This document shows, one piece after another, positions 52,987 to 62,940 of a DNA stretch of 64,000 nucleotides (its first letter is position 1; every line of letters begins with the position of its first letter). Below the pieces are notes generated by a model, which ran no database searches, had not been told where the DNA came from, and was given only the letters and a program-made list of their open reading frames with translations. The DNA lies in assembly GCF_004208415.1 (NCBI RefSeq), contig NZ_CP035758.1, positions 1,860,001 to 1,924,000 on the forward strand, in the 5' to 3' direction. Position numbers and translations under genes: made by a program. The DNA comes from Ktedonosporobacter rubrisoli (GTDB taxonomy: Bacteria > Chloroflexota > Ktedonobacteria > Ktedonobacterales > Ktedonobacteraceae).

Positions 52987-53595
52987 TTAGCGGGGATTCT
53001 GAGGAAACTTGATAAGTTGCCAGGCGCGTAGGTCCTCACAGATGGCGTTGAGCTGATCTGGTGTACAATTGAGAATGCGACATAGTTCATCCATTCCCCG
53101 CTTTCCATCGATAAGCAACAGGACCTGCCGATGTTTGCGAGGGAGTGTATCAATACCGTTGTAGGCTAGATTTGTGCGACGAGGAGGGAAGGCTGGAGGC
53201 CTTTGAGAAGAGAAAGATTGCTCCTCTTTCCTTCCCTCGCGTGGCTCTCCAGGAGGAAGGGGCGCGGGTAATTTATCAGTGGATGGTAGCGGACGAACTA
53301 TCCATGAAAGCACGCCACAGCGCCGGGCCACGCCCAGGGCGGATTCGCCTGCAGCTAGCGTTTGTCCCGCCGGATCATACACAAAAGCTGTAGCTACCTG
53401 CCCATCCTGGAGGCGCAATTCAATGAGGCCCATGACATGCTCTTTCCCTCTTTCCGCCTTTCTCTTGCCCATTGCCGTTGCCAACTGGGCAAGGGAGACC
53501 TCTGCCCTGACCTGACAGGTTTGCCGATTTGCGCGAAGGACGAGTAATACCATGTCAAGCGTAAGCAGAGTGCCTTGCTCTCCCTGTCGTTCCAT
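52987..53595 (-). CDS. Hypothetical protein with C-terminal winged-helix-like domain
   Basis: 202 residues. The N-terminal ~110 residues form a beta-rich domain (VMGLIELRLQDGQVATAFVY). A Pro-rich linker follows (~115-140), then a C-terminal segment (LPRKHRQVLLLIDGKRGMDE, LCRILNCTPDQLNAICEDLR) with the shape of a small winged helix, like PatA/DUF4388-linked HTH modules. No established function. It lies 45 bp upstream of the methyltransferase gene and probably heads the operon. Confidence 0.6.
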   Translation of the reverse strand: MERQGEQGTLLTLDMVLLVLRANRQTCQVRAEVSLAQLATAMGKRKAERGKEHVMGLIELRLQDGQVATAFVYDPAGQTLAAGESALGVARRCGVLSWIVRPLPSTDKLPAPLPPGEPREGRKEEQSFSSQRPPAFPPRRTNLAYNGIDTLPRKHRQVLLLIDGKRGMDELCRILNCTPDQLNAICEDLRAWQLIKFPQNPR

Positions 53596-53896
53596 AGCTT
53601 CCTTTCTCTAAAATATGTAGTAACCTTTCTCCTCTTGTCTAGTGATATTGCCGGGGAAGCAGGGGATGATATCTATACATGTATATATCTTAATTCATCT
53701 CTCCTATACTTTATCAGCGTCAGCTTGATTCCGCAACAAGTGTAGCAGATATTATTTGCAAAAGTTAAGAATCTTAATGTAATCTTCATAGTAAATTACC
53801 TCTTTTACATTTCGTCGCTCGGTTGCTTTGTTTGGACGATCGAGGGCGGAACAACCCTGAGATATGCTATAGTTCTCTAAAAAAGAGAGTTGAGAC
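53596..53896. other. Divergent intergenic region
   Basis: 301 bp between divergently transcribed genes, AT-rich in the middle. It should contain both promoters; no repeat or RNA structure stands out. Confidence 0.4.
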
Positions 53897-54751
53897 ATGA
53901 TGACAAAGCCTAGTAATACAGACAACATTCGGGCCTTCTCCAACGTGCCATCAGCGCTTGTTAGCGCCTTTGGCGATGAGGGAGATTTGACGCGTCAGCA
54001 TCTTCTGAATCCGGCAATTTTTAGCTTACTGACTGCGGGAGCGGTAAACCCGGCAGCGCTATCCGCAAATGTTCAACGCCTGCTCCCTTCACTAAGAGAG
54101 GAGCAAAGCCGGGGTGAAGAGCCAGATCTGCTTGTGCAGATACGGGCAAGGATAGAGGGCAAAGCTATCCTTGATGCTGGTTGCGGACAGGGTTATCTCT
54201 CACGTATCCTGGCTAGAATGGGAGCACGCGTTACGGGGATAGAGCCTGCCGAATCCTGGTACCGCTATGCGCTGCAGCGTGAGCAAACAGAACGCCTGGG
54301 GATCAACTATTTACAGAAAGATCTCTCGCTCTTTGAGCTTGCTCCTGCGAGCTTTGACTATGTGATTGCCAATATGGTCTTTATGGACATTCCTGACTAT
54401 CTGCCAGCGCTGCATAACTGCGTGGCTTCTCTCAAAAATAATGGGGGCCTGATCATTTCGCTATTGCATCCCTGCTTTGAAGAACTGGCCTCATTCTGGC
54501 AAGAGGGCGCAACAGAGACAAATTATTTTCATGAGTATGCGCTCAAGCAGCGCTATGGCCATCTTATTCATCGTCCACTCAGCACCTATCTCAACGATAT
54601 CATTCAGGCAGGCTGTGTGCTCCAAAAAGTGCTTGAACCAGCTTTAGATGCAACTGTTGCGAAGCAGCATCAGGCTGAAAAGTATGCCCATACTCCGGGT
54701 TATATCGTGCTCTATGCTACCAGAAGTGAGCCTCGATCTTGGAGGGAATAA
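53897..54751 (+). CDS. Class I SAM-dependent methyltransferase
   Basis: A 284-residue methyltransferase. A ~75-residue N-terminal cap (DEGDLTRQHLLNPAIFSLL) is followed by motif I AILDAGCGQGYLSRILARMG, VTGIEPAESW, FDYVIANMVFMDIPDY and LIISLLHPCFEEL. The CGQGYLS type resembles UbiG/SmtA-like small-molecule methyltransferases. Substrate unknown. Confidence 0.88.
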   Translation: MMTKPSNTDNIRAFSNVPSALVSAFGDEGDLTRQHLLNPAIFSLLTAGAVNPAALSANVQRLLPSLREEQSRGEEPDLLVQIRARIEGKAILDAGCGQGYLSRILARMGARVTGIEPAESWYRYALQREQTERLGINYLQKDLSLFELAPASFDYVIANMVFMDIPDYLPALHNCVASLKNNGGLIISLLHPCFEELASFWQEGATETNYFHEYALKQRYGHLIHRPLSTYLNDIIQAGCVLQKVLEPALDATVAKQHQAEKYAHTPGYIVLYATRSEPRSWRE

Positions 54752-54858
54752 TTCGATTTGTCCATGAGTTTTAATGAACATAAAATAGAAAACCAGGAAT
54801 GGATATACATAAAAGCTATTTCCTCTCCATTCCTGGTCCTGCGAAGGAGAATGGCCAT

Positions 54859-56619
54859 ATGCGCCTTGAAAAGAATTGGGTCAAGCTTTTCTCTTCCTTA
54901 TTTTGCCTGCTTGCGTTTCTGCTCACAGCCTGCCAGGGCTCGCAGAGCACGAGCCAGCAGAGCGGACAGGGCAAAGCTTCTGCCAACAAACAGATTTATA
55001 TTTATCCGCTGGCCGGTTATACTGATCTGCTCACTTTTGATCCTGCCCTGGCTTACGATAATAATTCAGTGAGCGCGATCAGCATGGTTTTTACCGGGCT
55101 GGTCTCGATTGATGACAAGATGCAGATCCATGATCAGCTTGCGGCCTCGCATGCGGTCGCTGCGGATGGGTTGACCTGGACCTTTAAGCTCAAACCGAAT
55201 CTTAAGTTTAGCGATGGAACGCCCCTGACCTCGCACGATGTCGTCTATAGCATAGATCGAGCTCTGCAGCCAGCGCTCAAGTCAAGCACTGCCTATTATT
55301 ATCTCAAACTCATCAAAGATGCCGATAAGCTGCAGGACGGCAAGCTTAAGACCCTTATCAACGATAGCTTGCAAACACCAGACGATCAGACTGTGGTTAT
55401 TCTCGCGCGTCAGCCTGCGGCATATTTCCTCTATACATTGACCTATGCCTGCGCTGATGTCGTCGAAAAGAGCATGATAGATAAATATGGCAATAATTTT
55501 GCCGACCACTTGGCCGAGGGGATTGGAGGCAACGGACCCTGGAAGGTGGCAAAGTACGAACGTGGCAAGCGCATCGAATTTGTCCCAAATCAGAACTATT
55601 ATGGGGCCAGGCCACAGCTCAAGAAAGTTGTCATGCCCTTCTACGCCCAGAAAGATACCCTCTATAAGGACTATCAGGTAAATCGCGTTGATATGGCTCC
55701 TGTGCCAACGACGCAGATTGTCCAGGCCAGAACTTTGCCCGGTAAGCAGTTCCATTCGGTTCCACAACTGTGGATCGAATACCTGACCATGAACTATAAG
55801 GCTAAGCCATTTGATAACATCAAGATTCGCCAGGCTTTTGCGCTTGCCGTAAATAAGGATGAGATCGCGCACAATATCTACAAAGATAGCGTCATCGCGA
55901 CGAATCATATTGTGCCGCAGGGCATGCCTGGCTATAATCCTGATCTCACCGGACCCACCGGCGTAAAAGATACAAGGGGCGATCCGGCGAAGGCCAGGCA
56001 ACTTTTTACGGAAGGCCTGAAAGAAGCCGGCTACACGCCATCCTCGCTGCCCCCAATTAGCCTGCTGCTCGCCAGCGAGGGTTCAGACGAGGTGCGCAAT
56101 GAGGCGGCAGCGCTCCAGCAGATGTGGCAGACGGCCTTGGGAGTCAATGTCAAGATTAACGATGTGAGCGATGGTAATGCCTTTACCGTCATCGCTAACT
56201 CGGCCAAGACCAATCCACAGAGCCTGCAAATGTGGTTCGCTGACTGGATTGCCGACTATCCCGATCCGCAGGATTTTCTCTCGCTCCTCTTTGACAAGGG
56301 AGCAGCAAGAAATCGCTGGAACTACGGCGACAATCAATCAAGCGATATCGCTGCTCAACAGGCAAATCAGCGCTTGATGGATGCTGCCGATGTGAACGCC
56401 AATGCGAGCGAACGTCTGCAGCAATATCACCAGATTGAGCAGCAGTTGATCAATGAGGTAGCCTGGGTGCCGAAATACCAGCAGGTCAGCAACTATGTGC
56501 TCAAATCGTGCGTCGTTGGGGTTATCGACAACTCGTTTAACCTGATCCCTTCCGATGATTGGAGCAAGGTCTATATCTCAAATGATCCCAACTGTGTCGA
56601 TAGCAGTCAGTATCAATAG
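54859..56619 (+). CDS. Peptide/oligopeptide ABC transporter substrate-binding lipoprotein
   Basis: A 586-residue SBP_bac_5 (OppA/DppA-like) protein with a lipoprotein signal peptide (RLEKNWVKLFSSLFCLLAF, lipobox LLTAC, Cys 25). It has the family motifs LTWTFKLKPNLKFSDGTPLT, GNGPWKVAKYERG, IEYLTMNYKAKPFDNIKIRQ and WFADWIADYPDPQDF. It captures peptides outside the cell. No permease or ATPase genes lie beside it, so it must use components encoded elsewhere. The ATG at 54859 has AAGGAGA upstream; the frame opens 60 bp earlier. Confidence 0.92.
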   Translation: MRLEKNWVKLFSSLFCLLAFLLTACQGSQSTSQQSGQGKASANKQIYIYPLAGYTDLLTFDPALAYDNNSVSAISMVFTGLVSIDDKMQIHDQLAASHAVAADGLTWTFKLKPNLKFSDGTPLTSHDVVYSIDRALQPALKSSTAYYYLKLIKDADKLQDGKLKTLINDSLQTPDDQTVVILARQPAAYFLYTLTYACADVVEKSMIDKYGNNFADHLAEGIGGNGPWKVAKYERGKRIEFVPNQNYYGARPQLKKVVMPFYAQKDTLYKDYQVNRVDMAPVPTTQIVQARTLPGKQFHSVPQLWIEYLTMNYKAKPFDNIKIRQAFALAVNKDEIAHNIYKDSVIATNHIVPQGMPGYNPDLTGPTGVKDTRGDPAKARQLFTEGLKEAGYTPSSLPPISLLLASEGSDEVRNEAAALQQMWQTALGVNVKINDVSDGNAFTVIANSAKTNPQSLQMWFADWIADYPDPQDFLSLLFDKGAARNRWNYGDNQSSDIAAQQANQRLMDAADVNANASERLQQYHQIEQQLINEVAWVPKYQQVSNYVLKSCVVGVIDNSFNLIPSDDWSKVYISNDPNCVDSSQYQ

Positions 56620-56771
56620 CTTTCTTACTCACAAAACTGAAGAATACTTGCCATCTTTAGGAAAGACTTCTGACGAGTGAGGAAGGTGATACTACTTTTC
56701 CAAAAAAACTAATTTATCTGTCCCGCAGTAGCTACCGCGTAGTCGGGGAACCGGCCACGCCCGGTCCGAAC

Positions 56772-56826
56772 GGGACCCGAGCAGGCACCGGGAGCATTGT
56801 CGCATCCAGGTGCCTGCGCAGGTCCC
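56772..56826 (-). terminator. G+C-rich hairpin downstream of the foreign monooxygenase
   Basis: GGGACC and GCAGGCACC pair with GGTGCCTGC and GGTCCC around a 19-base loop, with a 3x3 internal bulge. It begins 8 bp after the monooxygenase stop. There is no U tail, a form common in high-G+C actinobacterial terminators. Confidence 0.6.
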
Positions 56827-56833
56827 CAAGAGA

Positions 56834-58345
56834 TTAGTTGGAGCGACCCGTCTCGTCCCCCAACCAGCGCGTCAGGGCGGCGGCCAGGCCGGCGGAGTCA
56901 CTGGTGCCGTCGTCCGAAGCCCACGCTACAAATCCATCGGGACGTACCAACAAGCCACTCACCCCGGCGCCCTCCGAACTTCCCTGCACCAGCTTCAGGC
57001 GCCCAGCATAGGCCCTGGCCAGGGCTGCCAGCCTGTCATCCCCGGCAAGATCGACGAGCAAGGACTGGCCTTCATGGGTGTAGTCGGAGAGCCGTGTGCC
57101 GTCGTCTAGCCGGAGAGCGGGCATCGTCGCGCCGACAAGCGGATGACTGTTCCCCAGGTCGTAGTGCTGCCATAGACCTGAGATCCGCTTCACATAGTAG
57201 GTAGCCCCGTCCCGTGTGCCGAGGAAATCGCTGACAACGCTCCTGAGAGCTCGGCTGTAGGTGTCGCCGCGCATCACAGCTACCTGTGCGCGTGTCCAAT
57301 CGAGCACCCAGGCGCCGATAGGGTGCCGTTCGCTGGTGTAGGTGTCGAGCAGGCCCTCGGGCGCCCATCCCTGCACGGTGGCGCCGAGCTTCCAGCCCAG
57401 ATTGACAGCATCGCCAAGTCCCAGATTTAGGCCCTGACCGCTAAACGGGGAGTGCACGTGGGCGGCGTCGCCACAGAGCAACACGCGACCGCGCCGATAG
57501 GTTGCCGCCTGCCGCGCGTTGTCAGTGAAGCGCGCGCCTCTGGTGACCTCGGTCACGCGAACGTCGGCACCGCTGACGCGCCGCAAACTTGCCTCCATCT
57601 CGGCAGCAGTGACCGGTGCCTCCCGGTCCATCGGGGGGCCATCAAACTCGAAGGTGCGAACCCATCCGGGCATCGGGCCGTAGACGTAGACGCCGGTGGG
57701 AGTGTACTGCCAGCCGCGTCCCAGGTGCTCCGCTCCCTCCACGGTAGCTATTGCCTGACGGGCCGTCATCACCGGGTCCGTGCCGGGGAACTCGAAGCCC
57801 GCTTGGTGGCGAACCGGGCTGCGGCCCCCATCGCAGCCGACGAGCCACGCTACACGCACGTCGTCTCTGCCTTGTAGGTGAACGGTGACACTGGCCTCCT
57901 CTGCGTCGAAACCACGAACCTCAACCCCGCGCCAGACCTCAATGCCTAGCTCTGCCGCGCGCTCACCGAGTATCCGCTCCACCTCGATCTGAGGGATGGT
58001 CATGTACCAGGCCGGGCCACGGCCGCGCAGGCTGGGCTCCTCCTTATCGACGGGGCCTGCTGGGACATGAAGCCCACCGAAGTGCCCGGCGCCGACGAAG
58101 GGTGGCCCCGCCACAGCCTTCAACGCAGGGAGCAAGCCGCGCCGCTCAAAGGCTTCGACCGAGGCTGTATTGATTCCCCCCGCCTTGAGCGCCGTGTCGG
58201 GCTCCGTCAGGCGTTCGACGACCACCACCCGGACCCCTGCCAACTTCAGCTCCGTAGCAAGCATTAGGCCGACCGGCCCGGCTCCTACCACTAGCACGTC
58301 ATAGTCCATCTTTATCGACATCTGGTATTCTTTTCTCATAGACAT
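56834..58345 (-). CDS. FAD-dependent aromatic monooxygenase, G+C-rich and probably acquired
   Basis: A 503-residue group A flavin monooxygenase. It has FAD motif GAGPVGLMLATELKLAGVRV with VVVERLTEP, the DG motif GCDGGRSPVRHQAGF, GRVLLCGDAAHVHSPFSGQG and LNLGLGDAVNLGWKLG. A thioredoxin-like C-terminal domain contains GLLVRPDGFVAWAS. Relatives hydroxylate polyketides or inactivate rifamycins and tetracyclines. Its G+C and codon choice (GC-rich third positions throughout) are clearly higher than in all neighbouring genes, which suggests transfer from an actinobacterium. The next gene upstream is a TetA-like pump. Confidence 0.88.
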   Translation of the reverse strand: MSMRKEYQMSIKMDYDVLVVGAGPVGLMLATELKLAGVRVVVVERLTEPDTALKAGGINTASVEAFERRGLLPALKAVAGPPFVGAGHFGGLHVPAGPVDKEEPSLRGRGPAWYMTIPQIEVERILGERAAELGIEVWRGVEVRGFDAEEASVTVHLQGRDDVRVAWLVGCDGGRSPVRHQAGFEFPGTDPVMTARQAIATVEGAEHLGRGWQYTPTGVYVYGPMPGWVRTFEFDGPPMDREAPVTAAEMEASLRRVSGADVRVTEVTRGARFTDNARQAATYRRGRVLLCGDAAHVHSPFSGQGLNLGLGDAVNLGWKLGATVQGWAPEGLLDTYTSERHPIGAWVLDWTRAQVAVMRGDTYSRALRSVVSDFLGTRDGATYYVKRISGLWQHYDLGNSHPLVGATMPALRLDDGTRLSDYTHEGQSLLVDLAGDDRLAALARAYAGRLKLVQGSSEGAGVSGLLVRPDGFVAWASDDGTSDSAGLAAALTRWLGDETGRSN

Positions 58346-58450
58346 TGGATTTTCCTTTCGAATGCTTATTACTTGTAGCTATAAACGCTTCTTATATAGA
58401 ACAGATTGCTCTAAGCCCTAAAATTTTTGTTAGCTGAGGGCTGGCTCGAT

Positions 58451-59716
58451 TTACGCCGCTTCAGCTTTGGCTGGAGCAATAGAGGCTGGACGGGCCGCAA
58501 CAGCCCGAAGAACAGAGACAATCGCCAGGACAATGATCACAGTTCCACACAGGTAAGGCACAGCATGACCAGCCGAGCTATACAGCCAGCCACCAAGCAA
58601 AGGACCAACAATCATCGCTAGCGATTCCATAGACTGGCTGGCACCACTGATCACTCCCTGCTGGTTGGCGCTGGCCATGCTTGAGGTCAAACCGCGCAGA
58701 GAGTTCTCGACAAGTCCGCTGGCTCCAGCAAAAAGGACCCCGCCGGCAATTAACAGGATGGGTGAGTTAGTCAAGGCCATGATCCCAAGGAGAACGTAGC
58801 TGATACCTACCAGGGCCAGCGACCAGTTACCCAGCTTCACGTTGCCAAAGATTGGCAAGAGCAAGCCCACCAGCACGCCTTGTACCAGGATATCAATCAC
58901 ACCTATAATCGATGACGCCAGGCCCGCTTCGGCGGCATTCCAGCCCAAACCATCTTTTAGAAGAATGGCAAGATTGGCAATCAGATGTGCGAAAGGCAGA
59001 AAGTAGAAGAAAAAGGCCAGGAGAAGCCAGCGCAAATGAGCCACACGGAATAGCGAGCCAAGCTGTTTCAGAGGGTTTAGATCGCTGACATTGATTGAGA
59101 TCACCCGCTGGCTGCGGGGCAAACTTTCCGGAAGGAAGAAAATGCCCCAGAGCAGCGAAAGTGTGCAGACAGCGGCAGCCGCGATAAAGGGGGCGCTATA
59201 GTTAAGACCAGCCAGTAAGCCACCTACACTGGGGCCAATGATAACGCCAAGTCCCGAAACCCCACCAATGATGCCAAAGTACTTACCACGCTCCTCCGGC
59301 CTGGTGGTATCCGCGATATAAGCGAAAAGCACGCTGACATTGCCACCGGTCAGGCCGTCAATAATACGACCAACAAAGAGCAGCCAGAGCGCTCCTGCCA
59401 GACCAAAGAGCAGATAGCCCAAAGCAGAGCCGATAAGGCAGACGAAAAGGACAGGGCGACGGCCAAAGCTGTCGCTCAACAGGCCCAGGACAGGTGAGGC
59501 CAGCAATTGACAGATGCCATAGAGCGAAATCATCAAGGCTACTGTCAACGCCAGGTCATTGGGATTACTCAAATGTTGTTGAGTCATAAAAGGAACGACA
59601 GGATTAGCAATGGTCATACCCACCGTATTTAAAAAAGCCAGGACGATAAGAAAAATCATCGCCTTGCTGCCCGGCTTATTAGCTCTGTCCAACTGATCTG
59701 ATACAGATGCGCCCAT
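58451..59716 (-). CDS. TetA-like MFS drug efflux transporter
   Basis: A 421-residue, 12-helix MFS pump resembling the tetracycline-efflux (TetA) group: VPFMTQQHLSNP at the first loop, the motif GLLSDSFGRRPVLFVCLIGS in loop 2-3, RIIDGLTGGNVSVLFAYIAD, and the antiporter motif GVSGLGVIIGPSVGGLLAGL in helix 5. The base composition is ordinary for the region, unlike the gene next to it. The pair efflux pump plus monooxygenase fits a drug-resistance cassette. The LAL regulator gene ends 131 bp upstream. Confidence 0.86.
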   Translation of the reverse strand: MGASVSDQLDRANKPGSKAMIFLIVLAFLNTVGMTIANPVVPFMTQQHLSNPNDLALTVALMISLYGICQLLASPVLGLLSDSFGRRPVLFVCLIGSALGYLLFGLAGALWLLFVGRIIDGLTGGNVSVLFAYIADTTRPEERGKYFGIIGGVSGLGVIIGPSVGGLLAGLNYSAPFIAAAAVCTLSLLWGIFFLPESLPRSQRVISINVSDLNPLKQLGSLFRVAHLRWLLLAFFFYFLPFAHLIANLAILLKDGLGWNAAEAGLASSIIGVIDILVQGVLVGLLLPIFGNVKLGNWSLALVGISYVLLGIMALTNSPILLIAGGVLFAGASGLVENSLRGLTSSMASANQQGVISGASQSMESLAMIVGPLLGGWLYSSAGHAVPYLCGTVIIVLAIVSVLRAVAARPASIAPAKAEAA

Positions 59717-59847
59717 GCATACAACTCCAATCTGGCTTCTGTGTTAGCGATTTACTATGTCCCTAGCATACAGATCAGACGGACGAGTCAGCATCGCTCA
59801 TGTGCATGATTAAGTGGATGATTTCGAGGCTGTTTTGTAGTATTTCC

Positions 59848-62800
59848 CTAAAGGAGTTCTAATTGAGCGGCCATGGTACTGGCCTCGACGCGATTATTGA
59901 CGTTGAGCTTGCGATAAATGCTCTGCACTTGCGTGCGCACAGTATTGACCGAGACCACCAGCTCGCGGGCGATCGCCGGATTAGAGTTGCCCGCCGCTAG
60001 CAGGCGCAAAACCTTCTGTTCCTGCGGGCTTAGAGGTTCCAGCAGGCGATGAGAGGCTGGTGTGGCTTGCTGATCCGGCGAGTTCCTTTCACCGGCGAAG
60101 GCATGCAGAATACGCTGCGCATAGGCGGCCAGGGCCTTTTCGCGCAGATGAGGCAAGAGCTTGTGCAGCAGATCGGCCAGTTCTTCACCTTCGTCGAGGA
60201 AAAGTCGTAGATAGCCCGAGCTTCGCGCCGCTGCCAGCAGTTCGCGCAGTTGCTGGCGAGCATCCGCCTGCGCCCCCTGCCGGAGCAAGGCTAAAATGAG
60301 CACTACCTGGATCTGCATGCTCAGGTATATATGATTCGTCTGTAAAGCAGAGGTGCGCAAATGCTCAAGTAGTTCGCGCGCCGCCAAGACTTCTCCCCGT
60401 GCCAGGAGGAGGCGCGCATAGAGTATTTGTTCGCGCTGGCGTTGCAGCCGAGGCAGAATCTCTTCACGCCGCTCGATCTCGGCAAACCAACGTTCCACAG
60501 CGGCAAGATCACCATATGCGAGCTGGATACGCGCCAGCGTGGCCTGCACTTCACGCAAAAGCTGGTGATCATGAGGTGAGGCGGGCGTTTGATGGTGTGC
60601 CAGCCAGGCTGTCAAGCGCTGCTGGGCCTGTGTGCTCTGGCCCTTGGCGTGCTCAACGAGCGCCAGACGAGCCGTAGCCAGCGCCTGAAACTCTTCAACG
60701 TTTAGCTGCTCCCCTATCTCCAACATCTCACGCGCGGCTTGCTCTGTAGCATCCAACTGGTTCCATTGATACTCAATCTGAGTCAATCCCAACTGCATAT
60801 GGGCAATATCATCACGATCCTCCTGCGCCCTGGCCTCGGCCTCTATCTGGCGAAACTGCTCGGCAGCGTAGTGAAGTTCCCCTTGCTCAAGATATACCCC
60901 GCCCAGTATCCCTCCAGCTGCACGTAAAGAGAACTGATTGTCTTGCAGTTCGCTGAGTCGTAGCGCTTCACGAGCAAGCTCAAGAGCATACGTCAGATTC
61001 CCGTCAAAGACCTCACCAACTACCACCGTGGTCAGGGTCAGATTACGCCAGGTCAGCGCATCCTGGGGCAGCCAGTGAAGCGCCTGCCTGGCCCAGGTCA
61101 CTGCCTGAAGTATTCTTCCCTGCTGATGGGCCAGCAGGGCCCGAAAAGCGAATACTTCGGCTAACCGGGCGGTGTTGTTAGCATCGCGCCACTGCTGCTC
61201 TGCCGCCTGAAGCAGGAATTGTATATGCTTGTTTCCTCGCGCAGCTACCGGCGTATCCATTTGTTTGAAGAGGAAGGTCATGGCGTAGGACAAACAGAGC
61301 TTCGGGCTGCGCTCAAGCTCTGCTTGCGGCAGTCGTTCTAGAAAGCTCTGCAGGCCATACCACTCGGACTGAGCTAGCGCGTTATCCTGCCATACATGCT
61401 CAATCAATCGCTCGATCAGGCTAGCTGCACGCGGAAAGTTGGCAGCATTCAGCGCGGTCTCGGTAGCCTCGGCAAGCAATCCATGCGCCTCATACCAGGT
61501 GCTGGCCCGTGCCGAGATCTCGCACAACTGCTCATCTCCCAGGTACACCCTGGCCTCCTGCTGCATAGCACCTGCAAAAAGCGCGAGGTAGCGCGTCCAC
61601 GTCCCCGTCTCGTCGAGTGGGATCAAAAAAAGATCGCTCTCGCGCAGAGAAGCGAGGAGTTGTGCGCTATTTGTTCGATTGGTTACCGCGTCGCAAAGCC
61701 CGGCAGTCATCCGGGGCAAGATGCTGGTTTGCAGCAGAAATATTCGCTGTTCCTCTGGCAATATGTGCAGCACCTCATTGAGAAAATATTCTCGTACGCT
61801 CCCATGGCTGTTAGCGAAAGTCTCCAATACCTGCTCGACCTCCGACTTTCTATTGGGATGATGCAGTGCCCGCGCTAGCAGGCGCAAGCCGGCAGGCCAG
61901 CCCTCCAAACGCTCGTGAATCTGACGCAGGATGCTTGGCGAGAGCGTACAGGCCAGCTCCTGCTCAAAGAAAGCACCTGTCTCCTCTAAGGAAAAGCCCA
62001 GGTACTGAGGATAGATGTCCAGCAGTTCGTTGCGCGCTCGCAGGCGAGCCACAGGAAACGGGGTATCGCCACGCGTAAGGATGATCACATGCAAGGAGGC
62101 TGGTAAGTGCTCAATGAAAAAGCTGAATGCTTCAGCCACCGCCGCTGCATTGATCACATGAAAATCATCAAGAATCAGTATGCCAGGGCGCTCAAGCTGA
62201 CTTAACTCATTGAGCAGAAGCGTAGGTACCATGTCCAGAGGCTTAAAGGGCGGAAGCCGCTGCGCAAGCAGCAGTTCCAGCGCCTCTTTGCCAGAGCCCG
62301 GGCGAAAGCGCTGACAGGCAGCGATTATATAGCGCCAGAAGCGAATTGGCTCGTTGTCGCCCTCGTCAAGGGTGATACAGGCAACCGGTGGAAAATCAGC
62401 ACGCGCGCCCCGCGCCGCAATCCATTGATTCAGCAGCGTGGTTTTTCCATAACCAGCAGGCCCGGCGACGAGCGTAACTTTATACTCCAGGCTTTTATCC
62501 AGCAGGTCCAACAAATGTTGGCGCGGGAGCAGCGATCTCTGAAGAGGCGGCAGTTGAAGCTTGGGCATTAACAACGGCTCGAATTGTGCAGTACGCGGGA
62601 CCGCTTTATGCTCCTCCTCGTGTGCCAATAGCGCCGCTACTTCCTCCAATCGCTCAAGATTCAACTGCACGCTCCGGCCAGCGTAGCGCTTGACCATCCT
62701 CTCTCCGTGCCTGCGGTAGGCATACCAGTAGCCCTCGCTGCCCCGTGCGCGCTTCTCCTTCAACAGATTGATTTGTCCGGCGCGACCATGAAAAGCAAAC

Positions 62801-62940
62801 GTGCGGTGCTCCCCAAGCCACGCCTGCCAGTCCTCTCCCTCCGGCGAGAACGGGTGCAGCGCTGTGTCTTCTGGCCCCACGAGACAATACTGTGCCTGCT
62901 CTGGCCGCCAACTCACTGTATACTGCGCACTCTTTGGCAT
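59848..62940 (-). CDS. Large ATP-binding LuxR-family (LAL/MalT-like) regulator
   Basis: A 1030-residue regulator. Residues 1-110 form a short extra domain with GYWYAYRRHGERMVKRYAGR, which resembles the arm-type DNA-binding domain of recombinases. An NTPase module at ~120-400 has Walker A GPAGYGKTT (160-168) and Walker B GILILDDFH. A long TPR-like helical region follows (~450-940), then a C-terminal LuxR HTH (LSPQEQKVLRLLAAGNSNPA, VSVNTVRTQVQSIYRKLNV). Such proteins switch on genes when a ligand releases the HTH. The ATG at 62940 has GGAG 12 bases upstream; the frame opens at a TTG at 63051. Confidence 0.9.
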   Translation of the reverse strand: MPKSAQYTVSWRPEQAQYCLVGPEDTALHPFSPEGEDWQAWLGEHRTFAFHGRAGQINLLKEKRARGSEGYWYAYRRHGERMVKRYAGRSVQLNLERLEEVAALLAHEEEHKAVPRTAQFEPLLMPKLQLPPLQRSLLPRQHLLDLLDKSLEYKVTLVAGPAGYGKTTLLNQWIAARGARADFPPVACITLDEGDNEPIRFWRYIIAACQRFRPGSGKEALELLLAQRLPPFKPLDMVPTLLLNELSQLERPGILILDDFHVINAAAVAEAFSFFIEHLPASLHVIILTRGDTPFPVARLRARNELLDIYPQYLGFSLEETGAFFEQELACTLSPSILRQIHERLEGWPAGLRLLARALHHPNRKSEVEQVLETFANSHGSVREYFLNEVLHILPEEQRIFLLQTSILPRMTAGLCDAVTNRTNSAQLLASLRESDLFLIPLDETGTWTRYLALFAGAMQQEARVYLGDEQLCEISARASTWYEAHGLLAEATETALNAANFPRAASLIERLIEHVWQDNALAQSEWYGLQSFLERLPQAELERSPKLCLSYAMTFLFKQMDTPVAARGNKHIQFLLQAAEQQWRDANNTARLAEVFAFRALLAHQQGRILQAVTWARQALHWLPQDALTWRNLTLTTVVVGEVFDGNLTYALELAREALRLSELQDNQFSLRAAGGILGGVYLEQGELHYAAEQFRQIEAEARAQEDRDDIAHMQLGLTQIEYQWNQLDATEQAAREMLEIGEQLNVEEFQALATARLALVEHAKGQSTQAQQRLTAWLAHHQTPASPHDHQLLREVQATLARIQLAYGDLAAVERWFAEIERREEILPRLQRQREQILYARLLLARGEVLAARELLEHLRTSALQTNHIYLSMQIQVVLILALLRQGAQADARQQLRELLAAARSSGYLRLFLDEGEELADLLHKLLPHLREKALAAYAQRILHAFAGERNSPDQQATPASHRLLEPLSPQEQKVLRLLAAGNSNPAIARELVVSVNTVRTQVQSIYRKLNVNNRVEASTMAAQLELL

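Noticed and set aside
54758..55072. Plus-strand ORF overlapping the start of the peptide-binding lipoprotein
   Set aside because: It is in a different frame from the SBP gene, which has a signal peptide, lipobox and clear family motifs. The ORF has none.
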